Notes: generated by a model from the sequence alone, not told the origin. DNA of 33,785 bases from an uncultured Prevotellaceae bacterium (GCA_900315745.1 ONAG01000041.1:1-33785), one strand, 5' to 3'. Positions 1 through 11,067 are shown, counted from the first letter of the stretch. Made by a program: numbers and translations.

Positions 1-49
1 GCAAAGCTGATCAACGGGCGGTGCGAAGAATGCAGATATTGGCCGGGGA

Positions 50-3000
50 ATGACATCGGCGACATTGACGAATGGGAAGAGTGTAGATGGCGAGATGGTG
101 CTGAGCCGCGACAACGGCTACAGCTCCATGACGGTATCTTCCACGGAAAAGAGTTGTGAACTAAGCAAGAAGTCAGGCACCAACCTCTACTTCATATATA
201 TAAATTGGGTAGTGCCAGACAAGTATCGCGGCAAGAGATGCACATTCTCATGGTATGTGCACAAGCACGGAAACAAGGGTGCCAGCGAAAGGGAAATCAA
301 GCTCTCGCCAATGAATGTGACGTTCAGCGACACGCCCGCGCCGGTTGTGCCTAACTTGATGGACCCCGTTCTGGGTTACGACGCCGCTCATGCGGGCCAG
401 ACGATGATGATATACACCATGTCCACCAGCGACATCGTCAGCCTGACAGCCCACTTCAAAGAGGTGAGCGGTGGCACGTACAAGAGCCTGTCGATGGCTC
501 TTGGCAAAGAAATGTCGGGATACATCTACCTGCCTTCGGACAAATGCATCAGCGACTTTAGGATTGCGGCACGTTATAAGGACACGGAGGGCGTGGAGCG
601 CACCTCACAGTCCATGCCTGTTGACTTGCCGACACTACACCAGCCTTATGGTCTCGCTGCCGCATTACAAGCTAACGGGACGGTGCTGTTGCGATGGGAA
701 TGCAAGGACAAAAACTGGGCAGACATCTCTATGGATGACATCTGGGATGTTCAGCGCAATACCTCGGGAGACATCTACGCCGAGGGGCTATGGAAGAGCA
801 TAGGGCAAGTATCGTATGAACGCAATGATACCGTTTACACCTTCTCCGACGATATGTTTGCTTCCAGCTACGAAGGCCACCCTGTCTATTACAGAGTTCG
901 CAGAGCCAGCACCGCCATGTGGTACTGGAAGCCCGGCACATACGCCATGACAGCGCTGACGGATCCCGTCCGTCTGTCTGCAGTGGGGACGGCCACCGTG
1001 AAGAAAGGCACGTGGAATGACAATCTCCATCAGGCCAACTTCACCTTTACTTTAGGACAGAAAGAGCAGTATGACAAGGACGGGCGCTTCGTCCTGCGCA
1101 CGGCTGAAGACTGGGAGACGTTTGCAAGGTTGGTGAACACCGAAGGCAAGACCAATATCAACGCCATCATGGCAGCCGACATCGACCTGGGAGAAAGCCA
1201 GACGAGGGTAGGCTCCGAGAGCAGTCCTTATCAGGCAGAGTTCGATGGCAACGGCCATGTGCTGATTGTACATTACAACACGACAAAAGCCCATACGGCT
1301 CCGTTTGCCGTGGTCGGCGTAGCAACCATCAAGAACTTGCATGTGGCAGGCGAAATCATGACCAGCCAGAAATTTGCGGCAGGCATCGTTGGCAAGGTGG
1401 ACAACGGCACGTTGCAACTATCCAATTGCCATTCTTCGGTAACCATTGAAAGTTCGGTCGTCGGTGATGCCACCAACGGTGGTCTTGTGGCTGCCGTCTC
1501 AGAAAGAGGCTATGTGCAGATGAACAACTGTCTGTTTGACGGTCAGCTGAAAGGCTCCAAGAGCCATAGCATAGGCGGGCTCATAGGCTTCTCTTGGACG
1601 TCGCCAGTGATAAACAACTGCCAGTCCGCACCCATGGTCGTAGATATCGACCCCAAAATGACCGATTGCAGTTCTTTGGCACGAATCTATACCAATGCCA
1701 GTTCATCCAACATCAGCAACAGCTACTACACCATTCCGCTCGATGGCAACAAGACTTGCGACATCGACGGCAAGACTTTCAATATCCTGCGTAACGCTGA
1801 GGATTGGCGCATGTTCAAAGACAAGGTTGAATCCGCAGACGGCACATCAGGAATCAACGCCATCATGGTGGCCGACATCAGCACCGAATATGCTATCTGT
1901 AATCTAAGCGACGTAGAATTTAAAGGCATCTTCGACGGCAATGGCCATACACTTACGGTTGATATTGACGAGGGAGACGAAGAATTCGTCGCCCCATTCT
2001 GCCGAATTCGTGGTGCCACCATCAAAAACCTCAATGTCAGGGGCACTGTACGCGGTGGCATCCATGCTGCAGGACTCGTTGGCGGAGCTTATGGCTCAGA
2101 AACAAACAACATCCTCAATTGCCACGTTTCCGTGGATGTCACCACCAGCAAAACTCATGCCGGCGGCATCATGGGTCACGGCCATTCAGCCAAGAACCGC
2201 ATCCAAAATTGCCTGTTCGACGGCTCCGTCACGGCCACGAAGTTCACCACCGGTTCCTATGCCGGTTCCTTCGTGGCTTGGGAAGACGGCCGCACCACGA
2301 ATGAAGTGTGGAATAATCTGGAAAACGGCTCCTACAACAATTTTGACCATTCCGGTCTGAACTTCAAGAATGGCGGGAACGTCTGGGTCGGCACCAACAA
2401 CTGGCACTACAAGAACTGGAGTGAGGGCAACAAGGTAGGCGACCTTTCTCCCGAAGAATTGGTAGGCCAGCTGGGCAGCAGCCAATGGCAGATACAGAAT
2501 GGTCTGGTCGTGCCCATTCAGTCGAGGACTGAGGTGGGACAAGGCATCGACGCTTCTGAGATGTCATTGTCCCTGCTGGCTGAGAACCTGGGTAGTCAAT
2601 GGGAAATACGTGGCAACAGCGTGCAACCCATCATGGAAACGCAGACCGACGACACCTACGCCTCTACCATCTGGACCGACGATGCCAAGTTGGTGCTCAA
2701 TACCGACAAACTGGTGGGCGACAGCGTCCGCTACACCGAGCGCAAAGAACTGACGAAAGAAGAGCGCCAGGCTGGCAAGTTGACCCTTGACCTTGCAACA
2801 TCGTGTGTCGATTACCGTTTCCGCTTCAACGTGGAGCAAGGCACATCAAAAATCACGCCCATCGACTCAATAGGCACGGTTGCCGTGCCGATAGCTTCTC
2901 CTGCTGACGAAACCTTCCGCTTCGACAACAACGTGCAGATAGACAGCATCAAGGTGAACACCCAGCAGTCAACGGTGTCATTAGAGTGGTACACCACGGG

Positions 3001-6000
3001 CGTGGGCGACTTCTACCGCATCCTGCGGCGCGACAAGATGACAGACGAAACCAAGGTGCTTGAAGAAAACTACACCCAGACATCATACGTGGACAAGACA
3101 CCACAGCCGCAACACGTGTATGAATACACCATTGAAGGTGTGAACGACTGCGAGGGACAGCATGTGAGCCGCATCAGCAGCGACGGATGGTGCCAACCCA
3201 CAGGTATGGTGCGAGGCTATGTCCGTCTGAAGAACGGCACGGCCCAAGGTGGCGTAAAGGTCATTGCCGATCCCGATGCTGATACGAAGGCGGATGGTGG
3301 TGAAACCCGCTCGGCCGTGACCGACGCCTCTGGTTTCTTTGAGATAGGCGGCCTTATATATAAGGGTGAAGGCCACTACAACATCATAGCAGAGACCACA
3401 GGCGAACAGGGAGCCTATAGCACTTTCACGGCAAACTTCACAGAAGACACCAATTTGGTGACCAATGTCGTGCTCACCCTCGACGAGTATTTCCTTTTCT
3501 CGGGTTATGTGATGTACGAAGGCACATCAGTCCCCGTCAGCGGTGCCTCGTTCGAAATTGACGGGACTGAGGTGCGCAACGGCTCCGGCAATCCCATTGT
3601 AACGGATACCCAGGGCAAGTTCACCGTCAGTCTGTCGAAAGGCCAGCACACGGTGCGCATAGTGAAGGAAGGACATACCTTCATGCACGACGGCTATTTC
3701 ACCGACCCAGATGCAGCCGACACGCTGCGCCATAACTGGCAGAAGTCGATTGCCGCTCATGTGTTCTGGGACCAGACCCGCGTGACGCTGCAAGGCCGTG
3801 TCATCGGCGGTGACGTGCAGGGAAACAAACCTTTGGGCAAATTAGCCTCGCTGAACAACTTGGGCGACTCGCTAACCATAGTCATGCAGTTGGAGGGCGA
3901 CAACGCCTCGTGGCTCGTGCGCGACCAACTCAACGACGGCATCAAAGAACGCCACACCGACATCTTCTTCGGCACCAACCAGAAAGACAGCTGCCACATG
4001 GACGTCTATCGCCAGCGGCTAATCATCAAGCCCAGTCCAGAAACGGGAGAATACTGCGTTCCCATGCTCCCCGTGAAATTCAAGGTGACGGAAATCTATG
4101 CCGAAGGCTATCCTACCTTGTTCCAGGCGGGCAAAGTGGGCGAGACGCTCGACCTCTCGGACTATCACATGGGCGACACCGCCATCTACAATAGGATTTA
4201 TCATTCCACACCCACCTTGGCCGTACGCCAGTTCAACATGACGGGCGAGGAATATATGGGTATCAAGAATTACACGGAGATAGACAACACGGGCATGGAT
4301 GCCAAGATAGAGCTGTGGGACAAAGAGAAGGGCTACAGCTTCGGGCATCCCGTCTTCATGGCTGGCAGCAGCTGCATTCTCATGCTATCGGCCGAAGAAC
4401 AGTACTATAAGAACAATGACCCCTCAACGGCAGCACCCGATAGAGTGCACCTTCCAGGTGGCGAGGTGCGTATTCAGAACGCTCTTGTAGGAACAGACGT
4501 GGTCGAAACCATCGAACTGGACAGTTTGGGAGAGGCCACTTATACCTTCATGCCTCAGAACCTGACCTTCACCGAGGAGGGCGACATGGCACTGAAGACC
4601 ATGACCATAACGCTGCTCTACGATGGCACCTACTATGATGTGAAACCCATGAATGGCGAGCCCATCCAAGGTTACATCCTGGCTGCCAAGAACAAGGCTA
4701 AAGACCAAGGACACCTTGCCGTGGTCGACGGCGGCTCCTATCTCATTGACATTCTGCGCGACCCACCTGGAGCCACTTCCTCGGCCTACATAGAAAGCGG
4801 AACCAAACTCAACTACTCGTTCTCGCAGGATGTGAAAGCATCACTCGGTTTTAATTTTACCTTCGGCAAAAGCACAGAAAATGTCAACATGTTCAATGGA
4901 GTCTGGGCCGGTGAAGGCACTGGTGAATTTATCGGCAAGCCCACGAATGTCCAAAAGCAAGACTATCTGAACTACAACTTCGTGGCAACCTACTTCAACT
5001 CCTGGCAGTATAACTACACCTTTGAGACCAATGAGCGCATCAGCACCTCTACAGATTTGCTCAGCGTGGGTGCCGATGCCGATGTTTATATCGGCATGAC
5101 CATGGAGGCAGTGGTTGACGAAGCCATTGCCGTGCGTGCCATCAGCGACAGCACCTATCAGCGTATGACGGGACAAGACGGCGGCACATTCAAGGTCAAT
5201 GATATTAACTTCAAGGTGAATCAAGGGACGATGAAGGTCCTGGCCGAGGGGCGCAACAGCAAGGGTAAGAAAGTCTATATTGTGCGCGACGAGGTGTTGT
5301 CAGTGACCCAACAATTGAAGAGCACCTTCGTTCATACAGGCACCTACATTGAGAATCAGCTGCTTCCCGAACTGTTCAAGATGCGCAACGCACTGATTCT
5401 CTCCAAGGGCACCGACACCTTGACGGCACAGCGAATTGCCAACTACGAGGGGCATGCTGTGTATATCAGCAAGGTGGAGGACGACGATGCCAACTTCGGA
5501 CTCGGCGACACCTACGTGAAGATTGACCCTGAAGGCAAGACCTTCACCGACTCCGTTGCCACTTACAACAAGAACATACTCACGTGGGTAAAGTTCTTGG
5601 GACTGAATGAGAAAGAGAAGTTGGAGGCTTCCGACTTGGTGAAACGCTACTCAGTAGATGGCCGCACCAGTGTGGACTACAGCGAGACGTTCGGGCTTGA
5701 TGATTCCCAAATGCGCTTCGCGCGTCTGCCACTCTTCAGCGGGTTGGGTGGACTGTCGATTTGCAACTTCACCAAGGGCGGAAGCTCCCCACAAACGCTC
5801 CCCGGGGGCGCGCAGGCCACCACCACCAAGGAGATCAACACCATTTACGACGACAACTACACATCAATAGATGTCAAATTGTTCAACACGGGCTTATACC
5901 TCTTGATTCAACCCATTATCGGGCTGGAATACAACTACAACTTCGGAAAGAGCACCGGGCAGAGCAAGAAGGTTGGGTTTACATTGGCTCCGTCGAAAAA

Positions 6001-9000
6001 CTCAAGCCTACTGGTGGATGTCTATCGCACCACACAGAACAACACATTGATGGAGGAAACCATCGACTCCATGGAGGCCCACGGCTACTCAGGCGACGAG
6101 CTGAATGAACTATTTTTCCAGCTTCCCACTGACAACTATATAGATATCGTGAAACACGGCGACGAGTACGGCAAGATTGCCACCTTCAGCGGGGCATTGT
6201 CCACCTACGCCAGAAGCGATGTGGCGCAATATCGCAGCTTCGTCTATCGTACACGGGGCGGAGCCACCAGCCAGCCCTACGAGGACGAGCGACGCACCAA
6301 GTACTACTTCGTTGGCTCTGTGCTCGACGAGAAGACCGTCTCCATCGACAACCTGCGCATCTGGGCCGACGAGGCCACCGTCTCCAATGTGCCATTCGAC
6401 GAGCCGGCACGCTTCACCCTGCACTTCACCAACGAGAGCGAGATGCCCGACATGGCGACCACCACAATGCCCTTCACCATCTTCCTGGCCGACGGCACCA
6501 ATCCCAAGGGCGCAAAGGTTTACATCAACGGCACCCCCTTGTCCACCAACGGTCTAAACCTGTTCCTCACGCCTGGCGTGGTGGAGACGAAAGTGCTGGA
6601 ACTCTATCCGGGAACCGACTTTGACTACGAGAACCTCGTTGTAGGTATTGTCGATGGCAAGGACTTTAATCGTCCCACCAAACTCAATCTCTCGGCTCAC
6701 TTCGTTCCGATTGCAGGCAAGGTCAACATCTCGCTGCCCGGCGACAAGTGGGTGGTCAATACCGAGTCCTCCTACGATGTAGGGAAGCAGCAGTACTATC
6801 TGCCCGTGCGTATCGACGGCTTCGACGTGAACTACCGCAACTTCGACCACATCGAACTGCAATACAAACTCTCCACCCAGGGCGACAAGGATTGGGTGAA
6901 CGTCTGTTCCTTCTACAAGGACTCCCTGCTTCTTGCCAAGGCCACAGGCGAGTGCAAGTACATCGAGAACGACGGCCACATCATGGCCACCTTCTGGGGC
7001 GAGACAGACCCGACAGAGCAGCAATACGACCTGCGAGCCGTGAACTACTGCCGCTATGGCAATGGTTTCCTTACTCGTTCGTCGAACGTCCTGACAGGCG
7101 TGAAGGACACACGTCGTCCTCAACTCTTCGGCACTCCAAAGCCTGAGGATGGTGTGTTGGACATCGGCGACGACATCATGCTGCGCTTCTCCGAACCTAT
7201 CGCGGGCAACTACCTGCGCGACCTCAACAACTTCCAAGTGCTGGGACAGACCAACTCCTCCAACATTGCACTCTCCACCGACCTGCGCTTCAACGACAGC
7301 GAAGGGGTGGTGACTCAGGCTTCGCGCAACCTGACGGGCAAGTCGTTCACCGTGGATGTGATGCTCAATCCCGACAACACAGGCAAGGACATGACGGTGT
7401 TCTGCCATGGTGAAAATGTAAATCGGATGCTGGAACTGGGAATAAGTGCCGACCGCCGTCTGATGGTGGCAGCCAGCTCCGTCTCAGAAGCTGGAGTTTA
7501 TAAGATACGTAGCTTCTCTGATGAGCCTATAGACTTCAGCGGCCTGCGTCGTGTGCTGTGGGTGGTCAGCAGTGACCTGGAAGAAGAGACTACTACCATC
7601 AGTTTCTACGATGGCACCAAGCTGTTAGGCTCCAGCAGTCTGCCTTGGCTCCACACTGGCACCAGTCCCCTGTATCTCGGCACCAGCCATAGCAATGGGT
7701 CGCTGCTGATGAACTCCTACGAGGGCGAGATGCTGGAGTTCCGTCTTTGGAACCATGCTTTGAGCGTGATGGAGATGAGGGAATACGACCAAAAGAGTCT
7801 GAATGGCTATGAACTGGGTCTGTTGGACTACTTCCCACTTAACGAAGGAAAGGGCGACTACAGTTACAACCGCGTCAGAAATGGCGGTGACCTGAATGTG
7901 GGACAGGCTTCCTGGAAGGTGCCTTCCGGCATTGGCATGACATTAGACGGAAAGAAGGGCTTTGGCATCAATGCGCAGAAACTCCAACGTCAGAGTTTCC
8001 AGGACTACACACTGATGTTCTGGTTCCGCACTACCGACAAAGACGGTACGCTGCTCTCCAACGGCAAGGCTGAGGACGAAGCAGGCTTCCGCAATCACTT
8101 CAACTTTGGGTTGGAGAACGGACAGCTCTATTTCCGCAGTGCTGGTCAGAAGATGATTGCCAGTGCTATATTGAACGACGGTCAGTGGCATCATGCCGCC
8201 GTCACCGTGAACCGCTCGCGCAACGTGGGCAACCTCTATGTCGATATGGCTCTCACGAACACCTTCGCCGTTGATACCTTGGGTGGCATTCTGGGTGACT
8301 CCCTGACAGCTGGAGCCACCACAATCGGCAGGGATGCCGTCGAGCACGCCATCAAGGGACACATCGACGAGGTGTGCATGTACGAGATGGCGCTGACAGA
8401 CAACCTCATCAAGGAGCAGGCAACCTTGTCGCCTACAGGCGGAGAGATAGGTCTGCTTGGCTATCTTGGCTTTGCACAAAATGAACTTCAGCTCGACAAC
8501 TCCCAGCGGCTAATGCCTTCGGGCGTCAGTCTGAAACGCTATTGGGACAAGACCGTAGGCGATTACATCAATCAGCGCGATACGCTGGTGAGCCAAGCCA
8601 ACGTAGAACGCCTTGCCGACCGCAACAACTACGCTCCCATGCGCGGAGAAGGGCGATTGGAGAACATTCCTTACTCTTTCGTGGCAGACGGCAAGGATCT
8701 ACTTGTCAATCTCGATCTTCCCGACTACCAGATAGAAAAGACCAACGTCATTGTCACTGTGAAGGACATTGCCGACCTCAATGGCAACACATTGGCATCA
8801 CCTGTCGTCATGGATTTCTACGTCTATCGCAACCCATTACGATGGGAAGTGAAACGTCTGGAACTCGAATCGCAATATGGCGAGGAATACACCTTCGAGG
8901 TCAAGGTAGTGAACCTGACTGGCAAATCACGACGCTTCACTATCGATGGGCTGCCTGTGTGGATTACTGCATCGGAAACCAGAGGCTCCGTCGGTCCACT

Positions 9001-10534
9001 TGACGAACAGACCGTCACCTTCACCATTTCGCCTTACATCAATATAGGAAACTTCGACGAAGTCATATATCTGGTGGGCGAGGAAGGCATGAGCGAGCCG
9101 CTGCCCATTAACATTATAGTGAGAGGCACAACTCCCGAATGGGTTGTCGATGATGCGACTATTAAAGCCAACAAGACGATGATGATCATCGGACAGGTGA
9201 TGATTGGTGGAATAATCATGAACGACCCCGATGACCGTCTGGCCGTATTCGGTGAAAACCACGAACTGCTGGGCGTGACAAACATCAAGGCAGAGAGTGG
9301 GCTGGCCTACCTCACCGTCTATAACAAAGACCTCAACAAGACACTGCTTACTTACGAGTTCTTCGACGCATCGACGGGCATCATCCACCAAGTCCTCCCC
9401 ATGGGCGAAAAACCTGAAATCTTCAATGCAGGGACAATTGTCGGCTCACCGGAGGATCCCGCCCTGTTCGAGGCAAACAACGGTGTGGTGCAGGCGCTCT
9501 ACCTGAAGAAAGGCTGGAATTGGCTGTCGTTCTATGTGCAACCACTTTCCGGCATCATCTTCGGCGACCTCATGAGCAATGCAACCAAATGGGAAGTGGG
9601 CGACGGATTGGAATATCCTAAAGCCGACGGTTCCTACATGCAGCTCACTTACAAGTCAGTGTACAACTCCAAAGACGCGAAGAACCCGACCTACGTCTGG
9701 GACTGCAGCGATTCGGAATTGGAAATCGACGCACACAAGATGTATCGTTTCTACTCGATGAGCGACAAGGTGGCATACATGAATGGGTACACCATCGCAG
9801 AAACGATGACCGTTCATCAAGGCTGGAACCGCATAAGCTTCCTCTCGCAGATGAACCTGCCGCTCGGTACAGCACTCGCCGACTACACCGACAAAGCCTC
9901 GGAAGGCGACATCATCAAGTCGCAGAGTGAGTTTGCCATACTCACTGTCGATGCCCAGGGTAACAAACAGTGGCAAGGCTCCTTGGAACACATGCGCGTC
10001 GGACAAGGGTACATGCTTAAGCGCAATGCCCCCAACGATGCCGATTTCAAGTACCCCACCTATTACACTCCCTCGCGCTATTCCAGTAGAGTAAATGCAA
10101 AGCACGCACCACTTTTCTACAACAAAACTGCCACCAGCATGACCGTTGTGGTCGTGGCAGAAGGCATTGTTACAGAGCAAGGCGATGTGCTGACAGCTTG
10201 GCGAGGCTCAGAGCGTTGTGGAGTGGCTATGGCCGACGCTGACGGCATCTTCTACCTTAATGTAGGTGATGTTCTTGGCAGCTCAGCTGACAACAACCTG
10301 ACTTTCACCCTCGAACGCGACGACGAAGTGATAGCCTCTGCTGGCGGCCGTCAGATGCTTTATGTTCCTGATGCCGCACTTGGTACGCCCAATGAGCCCA
10401 CGGCCATCAACTTTACCGACAGCTATTTATACGACAGCAATGGTTGGTATAGTCTCGATGGCATCAAGTTGTCAGGAAAGCCTCATCATGGAGGTGTGTA
10501 TATTCATAACAACAAAAAGGTAATCATTAAATAA
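50..10534 (+). CDS. Giant multidomain cell-surface/secreted protein, N-terminus missing or broken
   Basis: About 3,494 residues are readable. Modules in order: two GLUG-like beta-helix repeat blocks (about 343-530 and 574-753, both opening with a TAEDW/NAEDW motif and carrying FDGNGH); a fibronectin-III-like stretch (about 970-1050); two carboxypeptidase-regulatory/Cna-B-like domains (about 1053-1225); a long unassigned middle; two LamG/concanavalin-like domains (about 2432-2573 and 2652-2797, the second with DGQWHHAAVTV); a BACON-like beta domain (about 2927-3025); two copies of a domain shared with the next gene (about 3040-3140 and 3363-3450); two GWNW/GWNR-x-SF segments; and a C-terminal tail with WYSLDG and GGVYIHNNKKV, a Prevotella sorting-type signal. 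There is no signal peptide. The frame is open upstream only to position 11, after a TGA at 8-10, so the true start is lost by a frameshift, a nonsense change or the window edge. No catalytic motif was recognised. Adhesion or glycan binding is inferred from the domain types. Confidence 0.85.
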   Translation: MTSATLTNGKSVDGEMVLSRDNGYSSMTVSSTEKSCELSKKSGTNLYFIYINWVVPDKYRGKRCTFSWYVHKHGNKGASEREIKLSPMNVTFSDTPAPVVPNLMDPVLGYDAAHAGQTMMIYTMSTSDIVSLTAHFKEVSGGTYKSLSMALGKEMSGYIYLPSDKCISDFRIAARYKDTEGVERTSQSMPVDLPTLHQPYGLAAALQANGTVLLRWECKDKNWADISMDDIWDVQRNTSGDIYAEGLWKSIGQVSYERNDTVYTFSDDMFASSYEGHPVYYRVRRASTAMWYWKPGTYAMTALTDPVRLSAVGTATVKKGTWNDNLHQANFTFTLGQKEQYDKDGRFVLRTAEDWETFARLVNTEGKTNINAIMAADIDLGESQTRVGSESSPYQAEFDGNGHVLIVHYNTTKAHTAPFAVVGVATIKNLHVAGEIMTSQKFAAGIVGKVDNGTLQLSNCHSSVTIESSVVGDATNGGLVAAVSERGYVQMNNCLFDGQLKGSKSHSIGGLIGFSWTSPVINNCQSAPMVVDIDPKMTDCSSLARIYTNASSSNISNSYYTIPLDGNKTCDIDGKTFNILRNAEDWRMFKDKVESADGTSGINAIMVADISTEYAICNLSDVEFKGIFDGNGHTLTVDIDEGDEEFVAPFCRIRGATIKNLNVRGTVRGGIHAAGLVGGAYGSETNNILNCHVSVDVTTSKTHAGGIMGHGHSAKNRIQNCLFDGSVTATKFTTGSYAGSFVAWEDGRTTNEVWNNLENGSYNNFDHSGLNFKNGGNVWVGTNNWHYKNWSEGNKVGDLSPEELVGQLGSSQWQIQNGLVVPIQSRTEVGQGIDASEMSLSLLAENLGSQWEIRGNSVQPIMETQTDDTYASTIWTDDAKLVLNTDKLVGDSVRYTERKELTKEERQAGKLTLDLATSCVDYRFRFNVEQGTSKITPIDSIGTVAVPIASPADETFRFDNNVQIDSIKVNTQQSTVSLEWYTTGVGDFYRILRRDKMTDETKVLEENYTQTSYVDKTPQPQHVYEYTIEGVNDCEGQHVSRISSDGWCQPTGMVRGYVRLKNGTAQGGVKVIADPDADTKADGGETRSAVTDASGFFEIGGLIYKGEGHYNIIAETTGEQGAYSTFTANFTEDTNLVTNVVLTLDEYFLFSGYVMYEGTSVPVSGASFEIDGTEVRNGSGNPIVTDTQGKFTVSLSKGQHTVRIVKEGHTFMHDGYFTDPDAADTLRHNWQKSIAAHVFWDQTRVTLQGRVIGGDVQGNKPLGKLASLNNLGDSLTIVMQLEGDNASWLVRDQLNDGIKERHTDIFFGTNQKDSCHMDVYRQRLIIKPSPETGEYCVPMLPVKFKVTEIYAEGYPTLFQAGKVGETLDLSDYHMGDTAIYNRIYHSTPTLAVRQFNMTGEEYMGIKNYTEIDNTGMDAKIELWDKEKGYSFGHPVFMAGSSCILMLSAEEQYYKNNDPSTAAPDRVHLPGGEVRIQNALVGTDVVETIELDSLGEATYTFMPQNLTFTEEGDMALKTMTITLLYDGTYYDVKPMNGEPIQGYILAAKNKAKDQGHLAVVDGGSYLIDILRDPPGATSSAYIESGTKLNYSFSQDVKASLGFNFTFGKSTENVNMFNGVWAGEGTGEFIGKPTNVQKQDYLNYNFVATYFNSWQYNYTFETNERISTSTDLLSVGADADVYIGMTMEAVVDEAIAVRAISDSTYQRMTGQDGGTFKVNDINFKVNQGTMKVLAEGRNSKGKKVYIVRDEVLSVTQQLKSTFVHTGTYIENQLLPELFKMRNALILSKGTDTLTAQRIANYEGHAVYISKVEDDDANFGLGDTYVKIDPEGKTFTDSVATYNKNILTWVKFLGLNEKEKLEASDLVKRYSVDGRTSVDYSETFGLDDSQMRFARLPLFSGLGGLSICNFTKGGSSPQTLPGGAQATTTKEINTIYDDNYTSIDVKLFNTGLYLLIQPIIGLEYNYNFGKSTGQSKKVGFTLAPSKNSSLLVDVYRTTQNNTLMEETIDSMEAHGYSGDELNELFFQLPTDNYIDIVKHGDEYGKIATFSGALSTYARSDVAQYRSFVYRTRGGATSQPYEDERRTKYYFVGSVLDEKTVSIDNLRIWADEATVSNVPFDEPARFTLHFTNESEMPDMATTTMPFTIFLADGTNPKGAKVYINGTPLSTNGLNLFLTPGVVETKVLELYPGTDFDYENLVVGIVDGKDFNRPTKLNLSAHFVPIAGKVNISLPGDKWVVNTESSYDVGKQQYYLPVRIDGFDVNYRNFDHIELQYKLSTQGDKDWVNVCSFYKDSLLLAKATGECKYIENDGHIMATFWGETDPTEQQYDLRAVNYCRYGNGFLTRSSNVLTGVKDTRRPQLFGTPKPEDGVLDIGDDIMLRFSEPIAGNYLRDLNNFQVLGQTNSSNIALSTDLRFNDSEGVVTQASRNLTGKSFTVDVMLNPDNTGKDMTVFCHGENVNRMLELGISADRRLMVAASSVSEAGVYKIRSFSDEPIDFSGLRRVLWVVSSDLEEETTTISFYDGTKLLGSSSLPWLHTGTSPLYLGTSHSNGSLLMNSYEGEMLEFRLWNHALSVMEMREYDQKSLNGYELGLLDYFPLNEGKGDYSYNRVRNGGDLNVGQASWKVPSGIGMTLDGKKGFGINAQKLQRQSFQDYTLMFWFRTTDKDGTLLSNGKAEDEAGFRNHFNFGLENGQLYFRSAGQKMIASAILNDGQWHHAAVTVNRSRNVGNLYVDMALTNTFAVDTLGGILGDSLTAGATTIGRDAVEHAIKGHIDEVCMYEMALTDNLIKEQATLSPTGGEIGLLGYLGFAQNELQLDNSQRLMPSGVSLKRYWDKTVGDYINQRDTLVSQANVERLADRNNYAPMRGEGRLENIPYSFVADGKDLLVNLDLPDYQIEKTNVIVTVKDIADLNGNTLASPVVMDFYVYRNPLRWEVKRLELESQYGEEYTFEVKVVNLTGKSRRFTIDGLPVWITASETRGSVGPLDEQTVTFTISPYINIGNFDEVIYLVGEEGMSEPLPINIIVRGTTPEWVVDDATIKANKTMMIIGQVMIGGIIMNDPDDRLAVFGENHELLGVTNIKAESGLAYLTVYNKDLNKTLLTYEFFDASTGIIHQVLPMGEKPEIFNAGTIVGSPEDPALFEANNGVVQALYLKKGWNWLSFYVQPLSGIIFGDLMSNATKWEVGDGLEYPKADGSYMQLTYKSVYNSKDAKNPTYVWDCSDSELEIDAHKMYRFYSMSDKVAYMNGYTIAETMTVHQGWNRISFLSQMNLPLGTALADYTDKASEGDIIKSQSEFAILTVDAQGNKQWQGSLEHMRVGQGYMLKRNAPNDADFKYPTYYTPSRYSSRVNAKHAPLFYNKTATSMTVVVVAEGIVTEQGDVLTAWRGSERCGVAMADADGIFYLNVGDVLGSSADNNLTFTLERDDEVIASAGGRQMLYVPDAALGTPNEPTAINFTDSYLYDSNGWYSLDGIKLSGKPHHGGVYIHNNKKVIIK

Positions 10535-10542
10535 TTTGATAA

Positions 10543-11007
10543 ATGAGACACAATATATTAACGATAGCGATGCTCGCAGCCCTCACCATTATGGTGGGGA
10601 GCTGCAGCTCGGATGATGAGTCTATTCCTCAAGTTCCTGAATACCTTGTTGAGGGGACAGCCACGCGCCCCAATTGGGAAGCATCCGACTATAATCAGTT
10701 TGAACATATTATGTCACTACAGGTGCAACTGGGTGACACGCTCGTCAATTTCCAGAGCCAGCAGGACCTGATGTGCGCCACTATTAGTGGTGATGTCCGC
10801 GCCGTAAGCGAACCGCTGACCACGGAAGGCGAGATGTACTTTCCACTGAGCATCGCATCCACTGGCAGCGAAGGGAAAGTCACACTACACTACTACTGCA
10901 ATCGCCTCCATCGCATCTACACCATCAACGACTGGGCAACTTTCGACCCTAACATCGCCCCCTCAGGCAACAGTGGCATTTATAGGCCGAAATTCACTCA
11001 ACAGTAA
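10543..11007 (+). CDS. Small surface lipoprotein paired with the giant protein
   Basis: This is a 154-residue lipoprotein. The signal sequence ends in the lipobox VGSC (Cys21), and the mature protein starts CSSDDES. That acidic run resembles the lipoprotein export signal described for Bacteroidetes surface lipoproteins, so surface exposure is inferred. Residues about 45-150 look like one beta domain. Its landmarks (D-L near the start, GDVRAV, MYFPL, VTLHYY, a final FDPN...SG...RP) line up with two regions near the C-terminus of the giant protein upstream. It starts 8 bases after the giant's stop codon, so the two are very probably co-transcribed. No enzyme motif is visible. A role as an anchor or partner of the giant protein is inference only. 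Confidence 0.85.
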   Translation: MRHNILTIAMLAALTIMVGSCSSDDESIPQVPEYLVEGTATRPNWEASDYNQFEHIMSLQVQLGDTLVNFQSQQDLMCATISGDVRAVSEPLTTEGEMYFPLSIASTGSEGKVTLHYYCNRLHRIYTINDWATFDPNIAPSGNSGIYRPKFTQQ

Positions 11008-11067
11008 TGATGGTTAGAAGTCAAAACGCCCGTTTATAAAAGAAAATAGGGTGTGCTTATTATGTAG

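Noticed and set aside
6554-7408. 284-codon minus-strand frame inside the giant gene
   Set aside because: It is a shadow of GC-rich coding sequence; the translation is rich in His, Val and Glu from reverse-complemented codons and resembles no protein.
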